A stretch of 64,000 bases of DNA from Eubacterium sp. AF22-8LB (GTDB lineage Bacteria; Bacillota_I; Bacilli_A; Erysipelotrichales; Erysipelotrichaceae), in NCBI RefSeq assembly GCF_003458715.1, contig NZ_QRVI01000003.1:56907-120906 (forward strand), read 5' to 3'. The notes beneath the pieces were generated by a model. The model was given only the letters and a program-made list of their open reading frames with translations, had not been told where the DNA came from and ran no database searches. This document shows, piece after piece, positions 25,754 through 33,891 of the stretch. Each line of letters begins with the position of its first letter. Positions within the stretch are counted from its first letter, which is position 1. Made by a program: the position numbers and the translations under genes.

Positions 25754-26644
25754 ATGAACGAATTTGATTTGCATATGCATTCTAATTATTCTGGGGATGG
25801 TCAGTTTACACCTGCAGAATTGATTGGAATCGCAAAAGAAAGAGGTTTAAAGACCATTGCACTAAGTGATCATGATTGTGTCAGTGGTGTTAAGGAAATG
25901 ATCAAGCTTGGAAAAGAAGCTGGCATCGAAGTGATTCCTGCCATAGAGTGTTCTACAAGCATTGGATATACGGATGTTCATTTATTGGGGTATGGCATTG
26001 ATGTGGATGATGAATATTTTCAAAGCCTACTTGATAAGACACAGGTTAAATCTAGAAATGCGTTTTCAACTCGTTGTGATAGGTTAAGGGCAAAGTATGG
26101 TGTAGAAATTGATGAAGAAGCTATCTTGAAAGAGGCAAATGGTACAAATCCTTGGTTTGTGATGTGTACGCATATGTTTAATGATCCTCGTTATCAAGAT
26201 ATTCCAGATTTTAAGGATTATATTCCTGGTGGAAAAAGAAGTGATCCTGCACCCGTTAATTTCTTTTGGGATAAATGTCAATATGGATCGGATTTGTTCG
26301 TGTATGTCCCAATGCCTGATTTTGTAGAATCTGTTAAAAAGATTCATGAGGCAGGAGGCCTTGCCGTAGTTGCACATCCTTTTAATACTTTCTACAAGAA
26401 TGATGAAATGTTGAAGGTATTATTCGATTCTGGTGTGGATGGTATTGAAGCTTATAGTAATTATCATACGCCTGAACAAAATGTATATTATGAAAACTTA
26501 GCGAAAGAACATAACTTATTGATTACTTGTGGAAGTGATTTCCATGGTGAAAAAAAGCCAAGTATTCAAATGGGTGAATATGGTTTAAATAAGGATGGTT
26601 CGGCTTGGTTAGAAAAGTTTAAGGCAAAATTAAAAGCAGCATAA
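25754..26644 (+). CDS. PHP-domain phosphoesterase
   Basis: 296 residues. The polymerase and histidinol phosphatase (PHP) metal-binding motifs are present: DLHMHSNYSGDG, ALSDHDCVSG, AVVAHPF and TCGSDFHG. It belongs to the TrpH/RNase AM-like group, whose members act as 3',5'-nucleotide phosphatases or 5'-3' exonucleases on short RNA/DNA. Substrate cannot be fixed here. GAGGTAGG precedes ATG 25754. It follows uppP by 10 nt and ends in a terminator shared with the convergent HD gene. Confidence 0.85.
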   Translation: MNEFDLHMHSNYSGDGQFTPAELIGIAKERGLKTIALSDHDCVSGVKEMIKLGKEAGIEVIPAIECSTSIGYTDVHLLGYGIDVDDEYFQSLLDKTQVKSRNAFSTRCDRLRAKYGVEIDEEAILKEANGTNPWFVMCTHMFNDPRYQDIPDFKDYIPGGKRSDPAPVNFFWDKCQYGSDLFVYVPMPDFVESVKKIHEAGGLAVVAHPFNTFYKNDEMLKVLFDSGVDGIEAYSNYHTPEQNVYYENLAKEHNLLITCGSDFHGEKKPSIQMGEYGLNKDGSAWLEKFKAKLKAA

Positions 26645-26657
26645 TAGCTGCTTTTTT
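26632..26657. terminator. Terminator between convergent PHP and HD genes
   Basis: AAAAGCAGC (26632-26640) / GCTGCTTTT (26647-26655), 6-nt loop, T-run on the forward strand. Confidence 0.85.
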
Positions 26658-27213
26658 AAAATGTAAGTACAAAGCTAAATAAGACGCAATAGCTTAATAG
26701 ATTGTTTGAGCGACTGGCTCTAAATAGTGATTGAAATCCCATTTCTGTAATGGCACAGAATTTATCTATAGCCTGAATAATCCATCCAACACTTGTATTA
26801 GGTCTTGTAGTTTTTAAAGGCCACATGTGATGTAGAATAGCATCGTCAATTGTGCTATTTGTTTGTGTCAACATTTTTGCGTTTTCTAGTGCGATAATAG
26901 GATGTATCTTTGCATGATTGCCTTCAATAGGACGTTTGTCATCTGTTTTCCAGTCATAGTAATATAAATCATGTAATAAACCAGCACGAGCTGCGCTATA
27001 GGCATCCAATCCTAGTTTTCTACAAATTAAAAAGGAATAATAGGAAACGTTTAAAGAATGCTGAAAGCGAGATGTAGCTAAATGTTGGCTGCATTTTTTT
27101 AAGTCTTGTACTTCTTTTGTATTAATTAAATCTTCAATAGTCTCAAAATATTCTTTTGAGATATCGCAATCTTGTGTTTTTAAGTTGATTCTAGATAAAA
27201 TAGCTTTTTCCAT
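26656..27213 (-). CDS. HD-domain phosphohydrolase-like protein
   Basis: 185 residues. The HD core is visible: RFQHSLNVSYYS supplies the first His and AGLLHDLYYYDW the HD dyad, with a later DAILHHMWP. HD proteins of this size hydrolyse nucleotides or phosphomonoesters using a divalent metal. The C-terminus is hydrophobic (LLSYCVLFSFVLTF) and may attach to membrane. GAGGATG precedes ATG 27213. A single gene; substrate unknown. Confidence 0.75.
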   Translation of the reverse strand: MEKAILSRINLKTQDCDISKEYFETIEDLINTKEVQDLKKCSQHLATSRFQHSLNVSYYSFLICRKLGLDAYSAARAGLLHDLYYYDWKTDDKRPIEGNHAKIHPIIALENAKMLTQTNSTIDDAILHHMWPLKTTRPNTSVGWIIQAIDKFCAITEMGFQSLFRASRSNNLLSYCVLFSFVLTF

Positions 27214-27287
27214 TTTTCATCCTCACTGAAAATGAATATAGCACATATAATTATAAGATACAACTATTTCTTTTAAACCTAGTACTA

Positions 27288-27296
27288 TGATATAAT
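27288..27296 (+). promoter_or_regulatory. Extended -10 promoter of the Spx-like gene
   Basis: TGATATAAT: TG at 27288-27289 and TATAAT at 27291-27296, 20 nt before the start codon and followed by the ribosome binding site GAAGGAGG. Confidence 0.6.
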
Positions 27297-27316
27297 TAGT
27301 TGAAGGAGGACTCATT

Positions 27317-27757
27317 ATGGTAATTTTATATACATCTCCAGGTTGTGCAAGTTGTCGTAAGGCAAAACAGTGGTTAAAGGACAACCAAATTGAATTTGTT
27401 GAAAAGAACATATTTACTTCTTTATTGAAGGAAAGTGAAATTAAATATTTATTGTCGCGATGCGAAAATGGTACGGAGGATATTATTTCGGTTCGTTCTA
27501 AAGCCTTTCAAGCGTTAGATAAAGATATTGAAGATTATTCCATGAAGGAACTCGTAACTTTGATTCAGCAAAATCCTTCGATTTTAAAAAGACCTATCCT
27601 TTTATCTGAAAAGAGTCTTGTGGTAGGTTATGATGATGATGAGATCACGACAATGATGCCTGCACAGTTAAGAACGGTTGTAGACAATGCGTGTACAGAA
27701 ACTTGTCCAAACTATTCAGTTTGTGGTAAGTGTAGAGAACAGGCTAATGTGAACTAG
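27317..27757 (+). CDS. Spx/ArsC-family protein with cysteine-rich C-terminal extension
   Basis: 146 residues against about 131 for Spx. The N-terminal CxxC redox switch is Cys10-A-S-Cys13 in YTSPGCASCRKAK, and LKRPILL supplies the usual Arg-Pro motif. Spx binds the RNA polymerase alpha C-terminal domain and reprograms transcription under thiol stress. Unusual is the tail, in which Cys126, Cys130, Cys136 and Cys139 (CTETCPNYSVCGKC) form a compact four-Cys motif that could bind zinc or an iron-sulfur cluster. It has its own promoter and terminator. Confidence 0.82.
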   Translation: MVILYTSPGCASCRKAKQWLKDNQIEFVEKNIFTSLLKESEIKYLLSRCENGTEDIISVRSKAFQALDKDIEDYSMKELVTLIQQNPSILKRPILLSEKSLVVGYDDDEITTMMPAQLRTVVDNACTETCPNYSVCGKCREQANVN

Positions 27758-27780
27758 AGTAAAAATCTAGTTCTTTTTTT
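27751..27780 (+). terminator. Terminator of the Spx-like gene
   Basis: GAACTAGA (27751-27758) / TCTAGTTC (27766-27773), 7-nt loop, seven T residues after it. Confidence 0.88.
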
Positions 27781-28006
27781 ATATTTTAAGATTTTGGTTT
27801 AAAAAAAATAAATATAGAAACTTTTTGTTCATACATAAAGCTAGAAATCGGGAATATATGAAAAGAAGGATTTTACTATAAAAGTATTTTCTTCTTGTTT
27901 GTTGACAATATATAAATGAAATGTTTGAGTTTTATTTGATTGATTTCGAATAATGTATATTTTGTTTGTGAAATTTTAAAAAAAACTATCACTATGTAAA
28001 TTTGTG

Positions 28007-28015
28007 TGTTATAAT
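28007..28015 (+). promoter_or_regulatory. Extended -10 promoter of ppdK
   Basis: TGTTATAAT, with TG at 28007-28008 and TATAAT at 28010-28015. The upstream 230 nt (27781-28006) are very AT-rich and contain no gene I can support. Confidence 0.6.
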
Positions 28016-28025
28016 AGTTTACACA

Positions 28026-28039
28026 TGTAAACGGTTACA
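28026..28039 (+). promoter_or_regulatory. cre site (CcpA operator) in the ppdK leader
   Basis: TGTAAACGGTTACA matches all 14 positions of the cre consensus TGWAANCGNTNWCA. It lies just downstream of the expected transcription start, a position where CcpA-HPr(Ser-P) acts as a roadblock repressor. Confidence 0.8.
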
Positions 28040-28057
28040 AATAGGAGGTAAAATAAT

Positions 28058-30688
28058 ATGGATAAAAAATATGTCTATGAATTTAATGAAGGCGATGAAA
28101 CGATGCGTGAATTGCTAGGTGGAAAAGGTGCTAACTTAGCTGGAATGTCTAAATTAGGTATGCCTGTGCCTTATGGATTCACAATCACTACAGAAGCTTG
28201 TAACCAATATTATGAAGATAATGAAACTATCAATGATGGTATTAAAGCTCAAATTATGGAATATCTAGATTTATTAGAAAGGAAGTCTGGAAAAAAATTG
28301 GGGGATGTAGAAAATCCTTTATTAGTATCTGTTCGTTCTGGGGCACGTGCAAGTATGCCTGGTATGATGGATACTATTTTAAATTTAGGTATGAATAAAA
28401 CAGTTGCAGAAACAGTCGCTAGTTTAACAAATAATGATCGTTTCGCATATGATTCATATCGTCGTTTTATTCAAATGTATTCAGACGTTGTTATGGGGTT
28501 GAGTAAAAAACGTTTTGAAGAGATCATCGATGAAGTAAAGGCTGAAAGAGGTATTACGGACGACTTGGATTTAAATGCGGAGGATATGAAAAAATTAGTA
28601 GAATTGTTTAAAGCGTTCTACAAAAATGAATTAAAATCAGAATTTCCAGAAGATCCAAAGGAACAATTGATGGGGGCTATCGAGGCGGTATTCCGTTCTT
28701 GGAATAACCCTCGTGCAATCTACTATCGTAAGATGAATGATATCCCTTCAAGCTGGGGAACTGCAGTTAACGTACAGATGATGGTATTTGGTAATATGGG
28801 TAATGATTGTGGTACAGGTGTTGCCTTTACACGTAATCCAAGTACTGGTGAAAATAAACTATATGGTGAATTCTTAATGAATGCACAGGGGGAAGATGTT
28901 GTTGCGGGTATTCGTACACCTCAAAAGATTGATCAATTAAAAGAAGTGGCTCCAGGTGCATATGATGATTTCGTTGAAATCACAAAGAAATTAGAAACTC
29001 ACTATCGTAATATGCAGGATATGGAATTTACTATTGAAAAAGGTAAATTGTTCATGTTGCAGACACGTAATGGTAAACGTACTGCGCAGGCTGCCTTAAA
29101 AATTGCGTGTGACATGGTAGATGAAGGTATGATTTCTACAGATGAAGCCTTAATGATGGTAGAGCCTAAACAATTGGATTCTTTATTACACCCAATGTTT
29201 GATGCAGAAGAATTAAAGAAGGCAGAACCAATCGCATCTGCATTACCAGCAAGTCCTGGTGCTGCTTGTGGACAAATCGTATTTAGTGCTGAAGAAGCCA
29301 TTCAAGAAGCAAGTCGTAACCACAAGGTTATCTTAGTTCGTTTAGAAACAAGTCCAGAAGATATCGAAGGTATGCACGTATCTCAAGGTATCTTAACAGT
29401 ACGTGGTGGTATGACAAGTCACGCTGCCGTAGTTGCTCGTGGTATGGGTGCATGCTGCGTAAGTGGTTGTGGCGATATCAATATGCATGATGATGAAGGA
29501 TATTTTGAAATCAATGGTGTGAAATATCATCGTGGAGATTGGATCAGCTTAGATGGTTCAACTGGAAATATTTATGGTAGTGCTATTAAAACAGTTCCTG
29601 CAAGTATTTCTGGTGACTTTGAACGTTTCATGAACTGGGCGGATGAAAGACGTACATTAAAGGTTCGTACAAATGCGGATACACCTCATGATGCAAAACA
29701 AGCACATGAATTTGGTGCACAGGGTATTGGTTTAGTTCGTACGGAACACATGTTCTTTGAAGGGGATCGTATTAAAGCGGTTCGTGAAATGATTGTTTCT
29801 AAAACATCTGCACAAAGACGTGTTGCATTAGAAAAAATCTTGCCTATGCAAAGAAGTGATTTTGAAGGAATCTATGAAGCTATGGAAGGTCTACCAGTGA
29901 CGATTCGTTTCTTGGATCCACCTTTACATGAATTCTTGCCTACAAACTCATATGACATTACACAATTAGCTAAGGATATGCACATTGGATTGGATGAATT
30001 GAAATCTGTTATCTCTAGCTTACATGAATTCAACCCTATGATGGGTCATCGTGGATGTCGTTTGGCAATTTCATATCCAGAAATTGCTGAAATGCAGACA
30101 ACGGCTGTAATTCAGGCTGCATTAGCTGTCAATGAAAGACACTCAGATTGGAAGATTGAACCTGAAATCATGATTCCATTAGTTGGTGATGTTGCAGAAC
30201 TTCGTTATGTTAAGAAGGTTGTTTGTGATGTAGCTGATAAATTGATTCAAGAATCAGAATTAGACATGAAATATCATGTTGGTACAATGATTGAAATTCC
30301 TCGTGCTGCATTATTGGCAGATGAAATTGCGAAAGAAGCTGAATTCTTCTCATTTGGTACAAATGACTTAACACAGATGACATTTGGATTCTCAAGAGAT
30401 GATGCGGGTGGATTCTTACAAGACTACTATGATAAGAAAATCTTTGAATCAGATCCATTTGCACACTTAGATCAAAGAGGTGTCGGAAAACTTGTTAAGA
30501 TGGCGACTGAACTTGGAAGAAGTACTCGTCCAAATATTAAATTAGGTATTTGTGGAGAACATGGTGGAGATCCAGCAAGTATTGAATTCTGCCATAGAGT
30601 TGGATTGAACTACGTTTCTTGTTCACCATACCGTGTACCTATCGCAAGACTTGCTGCTGCACAGGCTGCTATTAAATTCGATAAATAA
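28058..30688 (+). CDS. ppdK: Pyruvate, phosphate dikinase
   Basis: 876 residues, full length. It interconverts pyruvate + ATP + Pi and PEP + AMP + PPi. The N-terminal nucleotide-binding domain begins LGGKGANLAGMSKLGMPVP. The phosphohistidine is His455 in GGMTSHAAVVARGMG, followed by the C-terminal PEP/pyruvate barrel (GLVRTEHMF, GTNDLTQMTFGFSRDD, GICGEHGGDP). In anaerobic Bacillota it can work in glycolysis or in gluconeogenesis. AGGAGG precedes ATG 28058. The cre site in its leader predicts repression on preferred sugars, which favours a gluconeogenic or amino-acid-growth role here. Confidence 0.97.
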   Translation: MDKKYVYEFNEGDETMRELLGGKGANLAGMSKLGMPVPYGFTITTEACNQYYEDNETINDGIKAQIMEYLDLLERKSGKKLGDVENPLLVSVRSGARASMPGMMDTILNLGMNKTVAETVASLTNNDRFAYDSYRRFIQMYSDVVMGLSKKRFEEIIDEVKAERGITDDLDLNAEDMKKLVELFKAFYKNELKSEFPEDPKEQLMGAIEAVFRSWNNPRAIYYRKMNDIPSSWGTAVNVQMMVFGNMGNDCGTGVAFTRNPSTGENKLYGEFLMNAQGEDVVAGIRTPQKIDQLKEVAPGAYDDFVEITKKLETHYRNMQDMEFTIEKGKLFMLQTRNGKRTAQAALKIACDMVDEGMISTDEALMMVEPKQLDSLLHPMFDAEELKKAEPIASALPASPGAACGQIVFSAEEAIQEASRNHKVILVRLETSPEDIEGMHVSQGILTVRGGMTSHAAVVARGMGACCVSGCGDINMHDDEGYFEINGVKYHRGDWISLDGSTGNIYGSAIKTVPASISGDFERFMNWADERRTLKVRTNADTPHDAKQAHEFGAQGIGLVRTEHMFFEGDRIKAVREMIVSKTSAQRRVALEKILPMQRSDFEGIYEAMEGLPVTIRFLDPPLHEFLPTNSYDITQLAKDMHIGLDELKSVISSLHEFNPMMGHRGCRLAISYPEIAEMQTTAVIQAALAVNERHSDWKIEPEIMIPLVGDVAELRYVKKVVCDVADKLIQESELDMKYHVGTMIEIPRAALLADEIAKEAEFFSFGTNDLTQMTFGFSRDDAGGFLQDYYDKKIFESDPFAHLDQRGVGKLVKMATELGRSTRPNIKLGICGEHGGDPASIEFCHRVGLNYVSCSPYRVPIARLAAAQAAIKFDK

Positions 30689-30695
30689 AACACTT

Positions 30696-30722
30696 AGGAG
30701 TTGATGGATTTCAACTCCTTTT
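30696..30722 (+). terminator. Terminator of ppdK
   Basis: AGGAGTTGA (30696-30704) / TCAACTCCT (30711-30719), 6-nt loop, then TTT. Confidence 0.85.
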
Positions 30723-30749
30723 AGTATACTGAGTTAGAGGTTTTAAATA

Positions 30750-31499
30750 ATGGATTATATATATGTGACGAAAGAAAATATAGAACAAGAACACATTTGT
30801 TGTGCAATTAGTAACAATTCAGACGTTCAAGTAAGATCAAAGAAAGATTGGCTGACAGATCGTTTTGAGGATGGTCTTGTCTTTATTAAATCAGTCTTGA
30901 GAGGGAAATGCTTTATAGAATATATTCCGGCAAAGAATGCGTGGATTCCAATCGATGCAGAAAATTATATATATGTTGATTGTCTATGGGTATCTGGATC
31001 TTTAAAGGGTCATGGCTATTCAAATGAATTATTAAATATGTGTATTGAGGATAGTCAAAAGAAGGGTATGGATGGAATTTGTATTTTATCCAGTAAAAAG
31101 AAGACACCGTATCTTGCAGACCCTAAGTTTTTAACACATAAAGGTTTTAAGGTTTGTGATGAAGCGGGTAATGGTATTCAATTGTGGCACTTGAATTTTA
31201 ATGATTCTAAAGTTCCTCAATTTAAATCTTACGCAAAAGAATGTCATATAGAAGAGTCAGGCTTTGTCTTATATTATACGAGCCAATGTCCTTTTAATGC
31301 GAAATATGTTCCGATTGTTGAACAAGTAGCTAAAGAACATAATATTGCATTTAAAGCGATTCATCTAAATACAAAAGAAAAGGCGCAAAGTGCGCCTACA
31401 CCCATCACTACTTATGCCTTATTCTATAATGGAGAATATGTGACAAATGATGTAATGAATGAGAAGAAGTTTTTAAAAGTTGTTGAAAAGCAAAAATAA
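30750..31499 (+). CDS. GNAT acetyltransferase with C-terminal YoaP-like domain
   Basis: 249 residues. The N-terminal 150 resemble a GNAT N-acetyltransferase, with the acetyl-CoA segment VSGSLKGHGYSNELLNMCIEDSQKKG (split as GSLKGHGYS and NELLNMC). The C-terminal 80 residues resemble the thioredoxin-fold YoaP domain, with YYTSQCPFNAKYVP, a single Cys in a thioredoxin-like site. Substrate is unknown. The architecture is found across Bacillota and Methanogens as a single polypeptide. AGAGG precedes ATG 30750. A single gene between ppdK and the thiamine operon. Confidence 0.75.
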   Translation: MDYIYVTKENIEQEHICCAISNNSDVQVRSKKDWLTDRFEDGLVFIKSVLRGKCFIEYIPAKNAWIPIDAENYIYVDCLWVSGSLKGHGYSNELLNMCIEDSQKKGMDGICILSSKKKTPYLADPKFLTHKGFKVCDEAGNGIQLWHLNFNDSKVPQFKSYAKECHIEESGFVLYYTSQCPFNAKYVPIVEQVAKEHNIAFKAIHLNTKEKAQSAPTPITTYALFYNGEYVTNDVMNEKKFLKVVEKQK

Positions 31500-31610
31500 G
31501 CATTAATTATCTTGAGATAGGATGGTTTTGAATAATAAATACAACATATAGAATAAGAAGATAGATAAGAAATAATTTTTGTATTGTTTCATGATTGATT
31601 ACATATTGGC

Positions 31611-31639
31611 TTGCACTTTGTATTGTTTTGTACTAAAAT
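31611..31639 (+). promoter_or_regulatory. Promoter of the thiW-thiM-thiE operon
   Basis: TTGCAC (31611-31616), 17-nt spacer, TAAAAT (31634-31639), about 20 nt before the riboswitch. Confidence 0.65.
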
Positions 31640-31657
31640 TTTAGATGTAGTAAATAA

Positions 31658-31738
31658 ATCTGGGGAGCTATTGCTGAGAGGAAGTTCGACTTCGACCCAT
31701 TAAACCTGACGGATAATGCCGGCGTAGGAAGTATAGAT
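31658..31738 (+). ncRNA. TPP (THI-box) riboswitch
   Basis: The core is complete by eye: TGGGGAGC, GCTGAGA, GACCC, AAACCTGA and GGATAATGCCGGCGTAGGAA. Flanking ATCT/AGAT can close helix P1. TPP binding would favour the terminator immediately downstream, so the operon is expressed when thiamine pyrophosphate is scarce. Confidence 0.95.
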
Positions 31739-31746
31739 GTTTTTTT

Positions 31747-31781
31747 GACCTGTCTTTTTACGGTGCAGGTCTTTTTATTTT
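31747..31781 (+). terminator. Riboswitch expression-platform terminator
   Basis: GACCTG (31747-31752) / CAGGTC (31766-31771) followed by TTTTTATTTT. It lies 9 nt after the TPP aptamer and serves as the off-state terminator. Confidence 0.85.
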
Positions 31782-31789
31782 ATTACCTT

Positions 31790-31920
31790 GCTGTAGGGGA
31801 GCGCCTAGAGTATAGAAAACAAGCGAGGGAGCCTGAATTAACAGGATGAGAGAGGACTGTTTGTCTAATACCGAAACCACAGATGGTTTTTTGCGTGTTT
31901 TCTAGGCCATCTGTGTCTAT
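31790..31920 (+). ncRNA. Second structured leader element of unknown class before thiW
   Basis: About 130 nt between the riboswitch terminator and the thiW ribosome binding site. Local hairpins are CCTG-AATTAA-CAGG and GAC-TGTTT-GTC. A 9-bp helix is possible between CACAGATGG (31878-31886) and CCATCTGTG (31907-31915). GCCTAG and AAAACA (separated by 7 nt, about 31810-31830) can pair with TGTTTTCTAGGC (31896-31907) inside that loop, giving a pseudoknot or an exclusive alternative. I do not recognise the class, and no T-tract follows, so control of translation is more likely than termination. Confidence 0.5.
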
Positions 31921-31934
31921 AGGAGGTAGTATTT

Positions 31935-32468
31935 ATGAATAAACACAATTACTTATTAAGCTTAGTCTTTTTTTCAATGATGGTAGCTGTTGGAGTGGTC
32001 ATTTCACCAATTTTGCGTGTGGAAGGAATGTGTCCTATGGCACACCTTATTAATATCACAATGGCTGTATTTATGGGGCCTTGGTATTCATTTCTTTGTG
32101 CTTTAGCTATTGGTTTAATCCGTATGACTGTTATGGGAATTCCACCATTGGCTTTAACTGGTGCTATTTTTGGAGCTACGCTATCAGGCATCTTATATCG
32201 TGTAAGTAAAGGAAAAATCTGGGCTGCCGTACTTGGTGAAGTCATTGGTACAGGTTTATTTGGTTCTGTTGTTTCATATCCTGTTATGACATATTTATGG
32301 GGAAGAACAGGACTTACATGGATGTTCTATGTACCAAGTTTTCTAATGGGTACAATCATTGGTGGAAGTATTGCGTATATCTTATTGAAGTCGATGTCTC
32401 GTAGTGGTATTCTAGAAAATATTCAAAGAAAGTTAGGAGTGCAAAAATTTGTTGAAACAAACAAATAA
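31935..32468 (+). CDS. thiW: ThiW, ECF S component for a thiamine precursor
   Basis: 177 residues, five or six membrane helices. It starts SLVFFSMMVAVGVVISPILRVEGMCPM (split: SLVFFSMMVAVGVVISPI), typical of ThiW, and contains GIPPLALTGAIFGATLSGIL. ThiW is the substrate-binding membrane subunit of an energy-coupling-factor importer, predicted for the thiazole moiety. The shared EcfAAT module is not in this window. Riboswitch control, and the thiM/thiE genes right after it, support a thiamine-salvage role. AGGAGG precedes ATG 31935. Confidence 0.9.
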   Translation: MNKHNYLLSLVFFSMMVAVGVVISPILRVEGMCPMAHLINITMAVFMGPWYSFLCALAIGLIRMTVMGIPPLALTGAIFGATLSGILYRVSKGKIWAAVLGEVIGTGLFGSVVSYPVMTYLWGRTGLTWMFYVPSFLMGTIIGGSIAYILLKSMSRSGILENIQRKLGVQKFVETNK

Positions 32469-33219
32469 TTTGATTCACTGTATCACAAATCCGATATCAA
32501 TTAACGATTGTGCAAATCTTATATTAGCTTTGGGGGCTAAGCCAATTATGGCTTGTCACCCCGATGAAGTTGATGATATCACTTGCCATTCTGCGGCTTT
32601 GGCATTAAACTTAGGTAACTTTGATGATGTAAGAGCTAAGTCTATGATGATTAGTGCTAAGTGTGCCAAAGAAAATAAAATTCCATTCATTTTAGATTTA
32701 GTTGGAGTGGCTTGTTCAACACTTCGATTGAATTATGCCAAAGAACTTGTTTCTTTATATTGTCCAACCGTTATTAAGGGTAATATTAGTGAATGTAAAG
32801 CTTTTTATGGAATGACAAGTCATGCGCACGGTGTAGATGCGGATGTTCTAGATGAAGAGGATATTCATGAAAGCGCGAAATGGCTAAAAGAGATGGCTAT
32901 AAATCTAGGCTGTGTAGTGGTGTGTAGTGGCAAAATTGATGTCATAACAGATGGTAAAGAAGTGAATTTGATTTCTAATGGTTGTGACATGCTTTCAAGA
33001 ATTACAGGAACTGGATGTATGTTAAATGTGGCGATCGCTACATTTTTAGCTAGTTATTCTCCATTATCGGCTTGTGTGAAGGCAACCTGTTATTATGAGG
33101 TAGCTGCAGAAAAGACAGAGTGTAATGGTCCAGGAACTTTCCATATGCATTTTATGGATGAAATCTATAAGCTTAGAAGTTTTGATGAATCTTTGTTTAA
33201 AATTGAGGTGTTAGGATGA
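32449..33219 (+). CDS. thiM: Hydroxyethylthiazole kinase
   Basis: 256 residues. It phosphorylates 4-methyl-5-(2-hydroxyethyl)thiazole. Signatures are HCITNPISINDCANLILALGA (split HCITNPISI, NDCANLILALGA), ALALNLGNF and the anion hole region SRITGTGCML. TTG start at 32449 (TTG 32452 is next), served by TAGGAG at 32434-32439; the gene overlaps thiW by 20 nt. It provides thiazole phosphate for ThiE. Confidence 0.94.
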   Translation: MLKQTNNLIHCITNPISINDCANLILALGAKPIMACHPDEVDDITCHSAALALNLGNFDDVRAKSMMISAKCAKENKIPFILDLVGVACSTLRLNYAKELVSLYCPTVIKGNISECKAFYGMTSHAHGVDADVLDEEDIHESAKWLKEMAINLGCVVVCSGKIDVITDGKEVNLISNGCDMLSRITGTGCMLNVAIATFLASYSPLSACVKATCYYEVAAEKTECNGPGTFHMHFMDEIYKLRSFDESLFKIEVLG

Positions 33220-33845
33220 AAAAAGTAGATTATACATTATATTTTATTACCAATTCAGATGGTTATGATGATGAAACATTCTTGCGTAAAGTAGAAGGAG
33301 CATGTCTTGGTGGAGCAACTATTGTCCAGCTTCGTGAAAAGAATAAATCAACATTGGAATATTATGAATTGGCATTAAAAGTCAAAAATATAACGGATGC
33401 CTATAATATCCCATTAATTATTGATGATCGAATGGATGTCGCAATGGCTGTAGGATGTGGTGTTCATTTAGGAAATGAAGATATGCCTATTTCAGTAGCG
33501 CGTAAAATCATGGGTCCAGATTGTATTATTGGGGCTACCGCAAAAACAGTAGAAGTTGCGAAAAAAGCAGAGGCTGATGGTGCTGACTATTTGGGTTGTG
33601 GTGCCATTTATCCGACAAAGACGCATGTTAAGACAAAGATTACAAGTGTTGAAACATTAAATGATATTTGTGCAGCTGTCAATATTCCAGTCTGTGCAAT
33701 TGGAGGATTAAATAAAGATAATCTTTCTGTATTAGAAAAGAGTCCTATTCAAGGTGTTTGTGTTGTATCGGCTATTATGGATCAAGAGGATACAAAAAAG
33801 GCAGCTGAAGAATTGAAACAATCTATCAACAAGATCGTGGCATAA
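33216..33845 (+). CDS. thiE: Thiamine-phosphate synthase
   Basis: 209 residues, TIM barrel. It joins hydroxymethylpyrimidine-PP and thiazole phosphate to thiamine phosphate. Motifs GGATIVQLREKN, LIIDDRMDVA, GCGAIYPTKTH and PVCAIGGLN are intact. It overlaps thiM by 4 nt (ATGA). thiD is not present here, so pyrimidine pyrophosphate must come from a distant gene. Confidence 0.95.
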   Translation: MKKVDYTLYFITNSDGYDDETFLRKVEGACLGGATIVQLREKNKSTLEYYELALKVKNITDAYNIPLIIDDRMDVAMAVGCGVHLGNEDMPISVARKIMGPDCIIGATAKTVEVAKKAEADGADYLGCGAIYPTKTHVKTKITSVETLNDICAAVNIPVCAIGGLNKDNLSVLEKSPIQGVCVVSAIMDQEDTKKAAEELKQSINKIVA

Positions 33846-33865
33846 CAAATGCCACTTTTATTTTT
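33837..33865 (+). terminator. Terminator of the thiamine operon
   Basis: GTGGCAT (33837-33843) / ATGCCAC (33849-33855), 5-nt loop, then TTTTATTTTT. Confidence 0.9.
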
Positions 33866-33891
33866 GTGAAATATAACCTAAAATAGTAATT

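Noticed and set aside
31790..31920. T-box or second TPP aptamer
   Set aside because: The 5' GGGGAGC is like a TPP start, but the CTGAGA and GGATAATGCC core segments are missing. No T-box AGGGTGGTACCGCG-type sequence is present.
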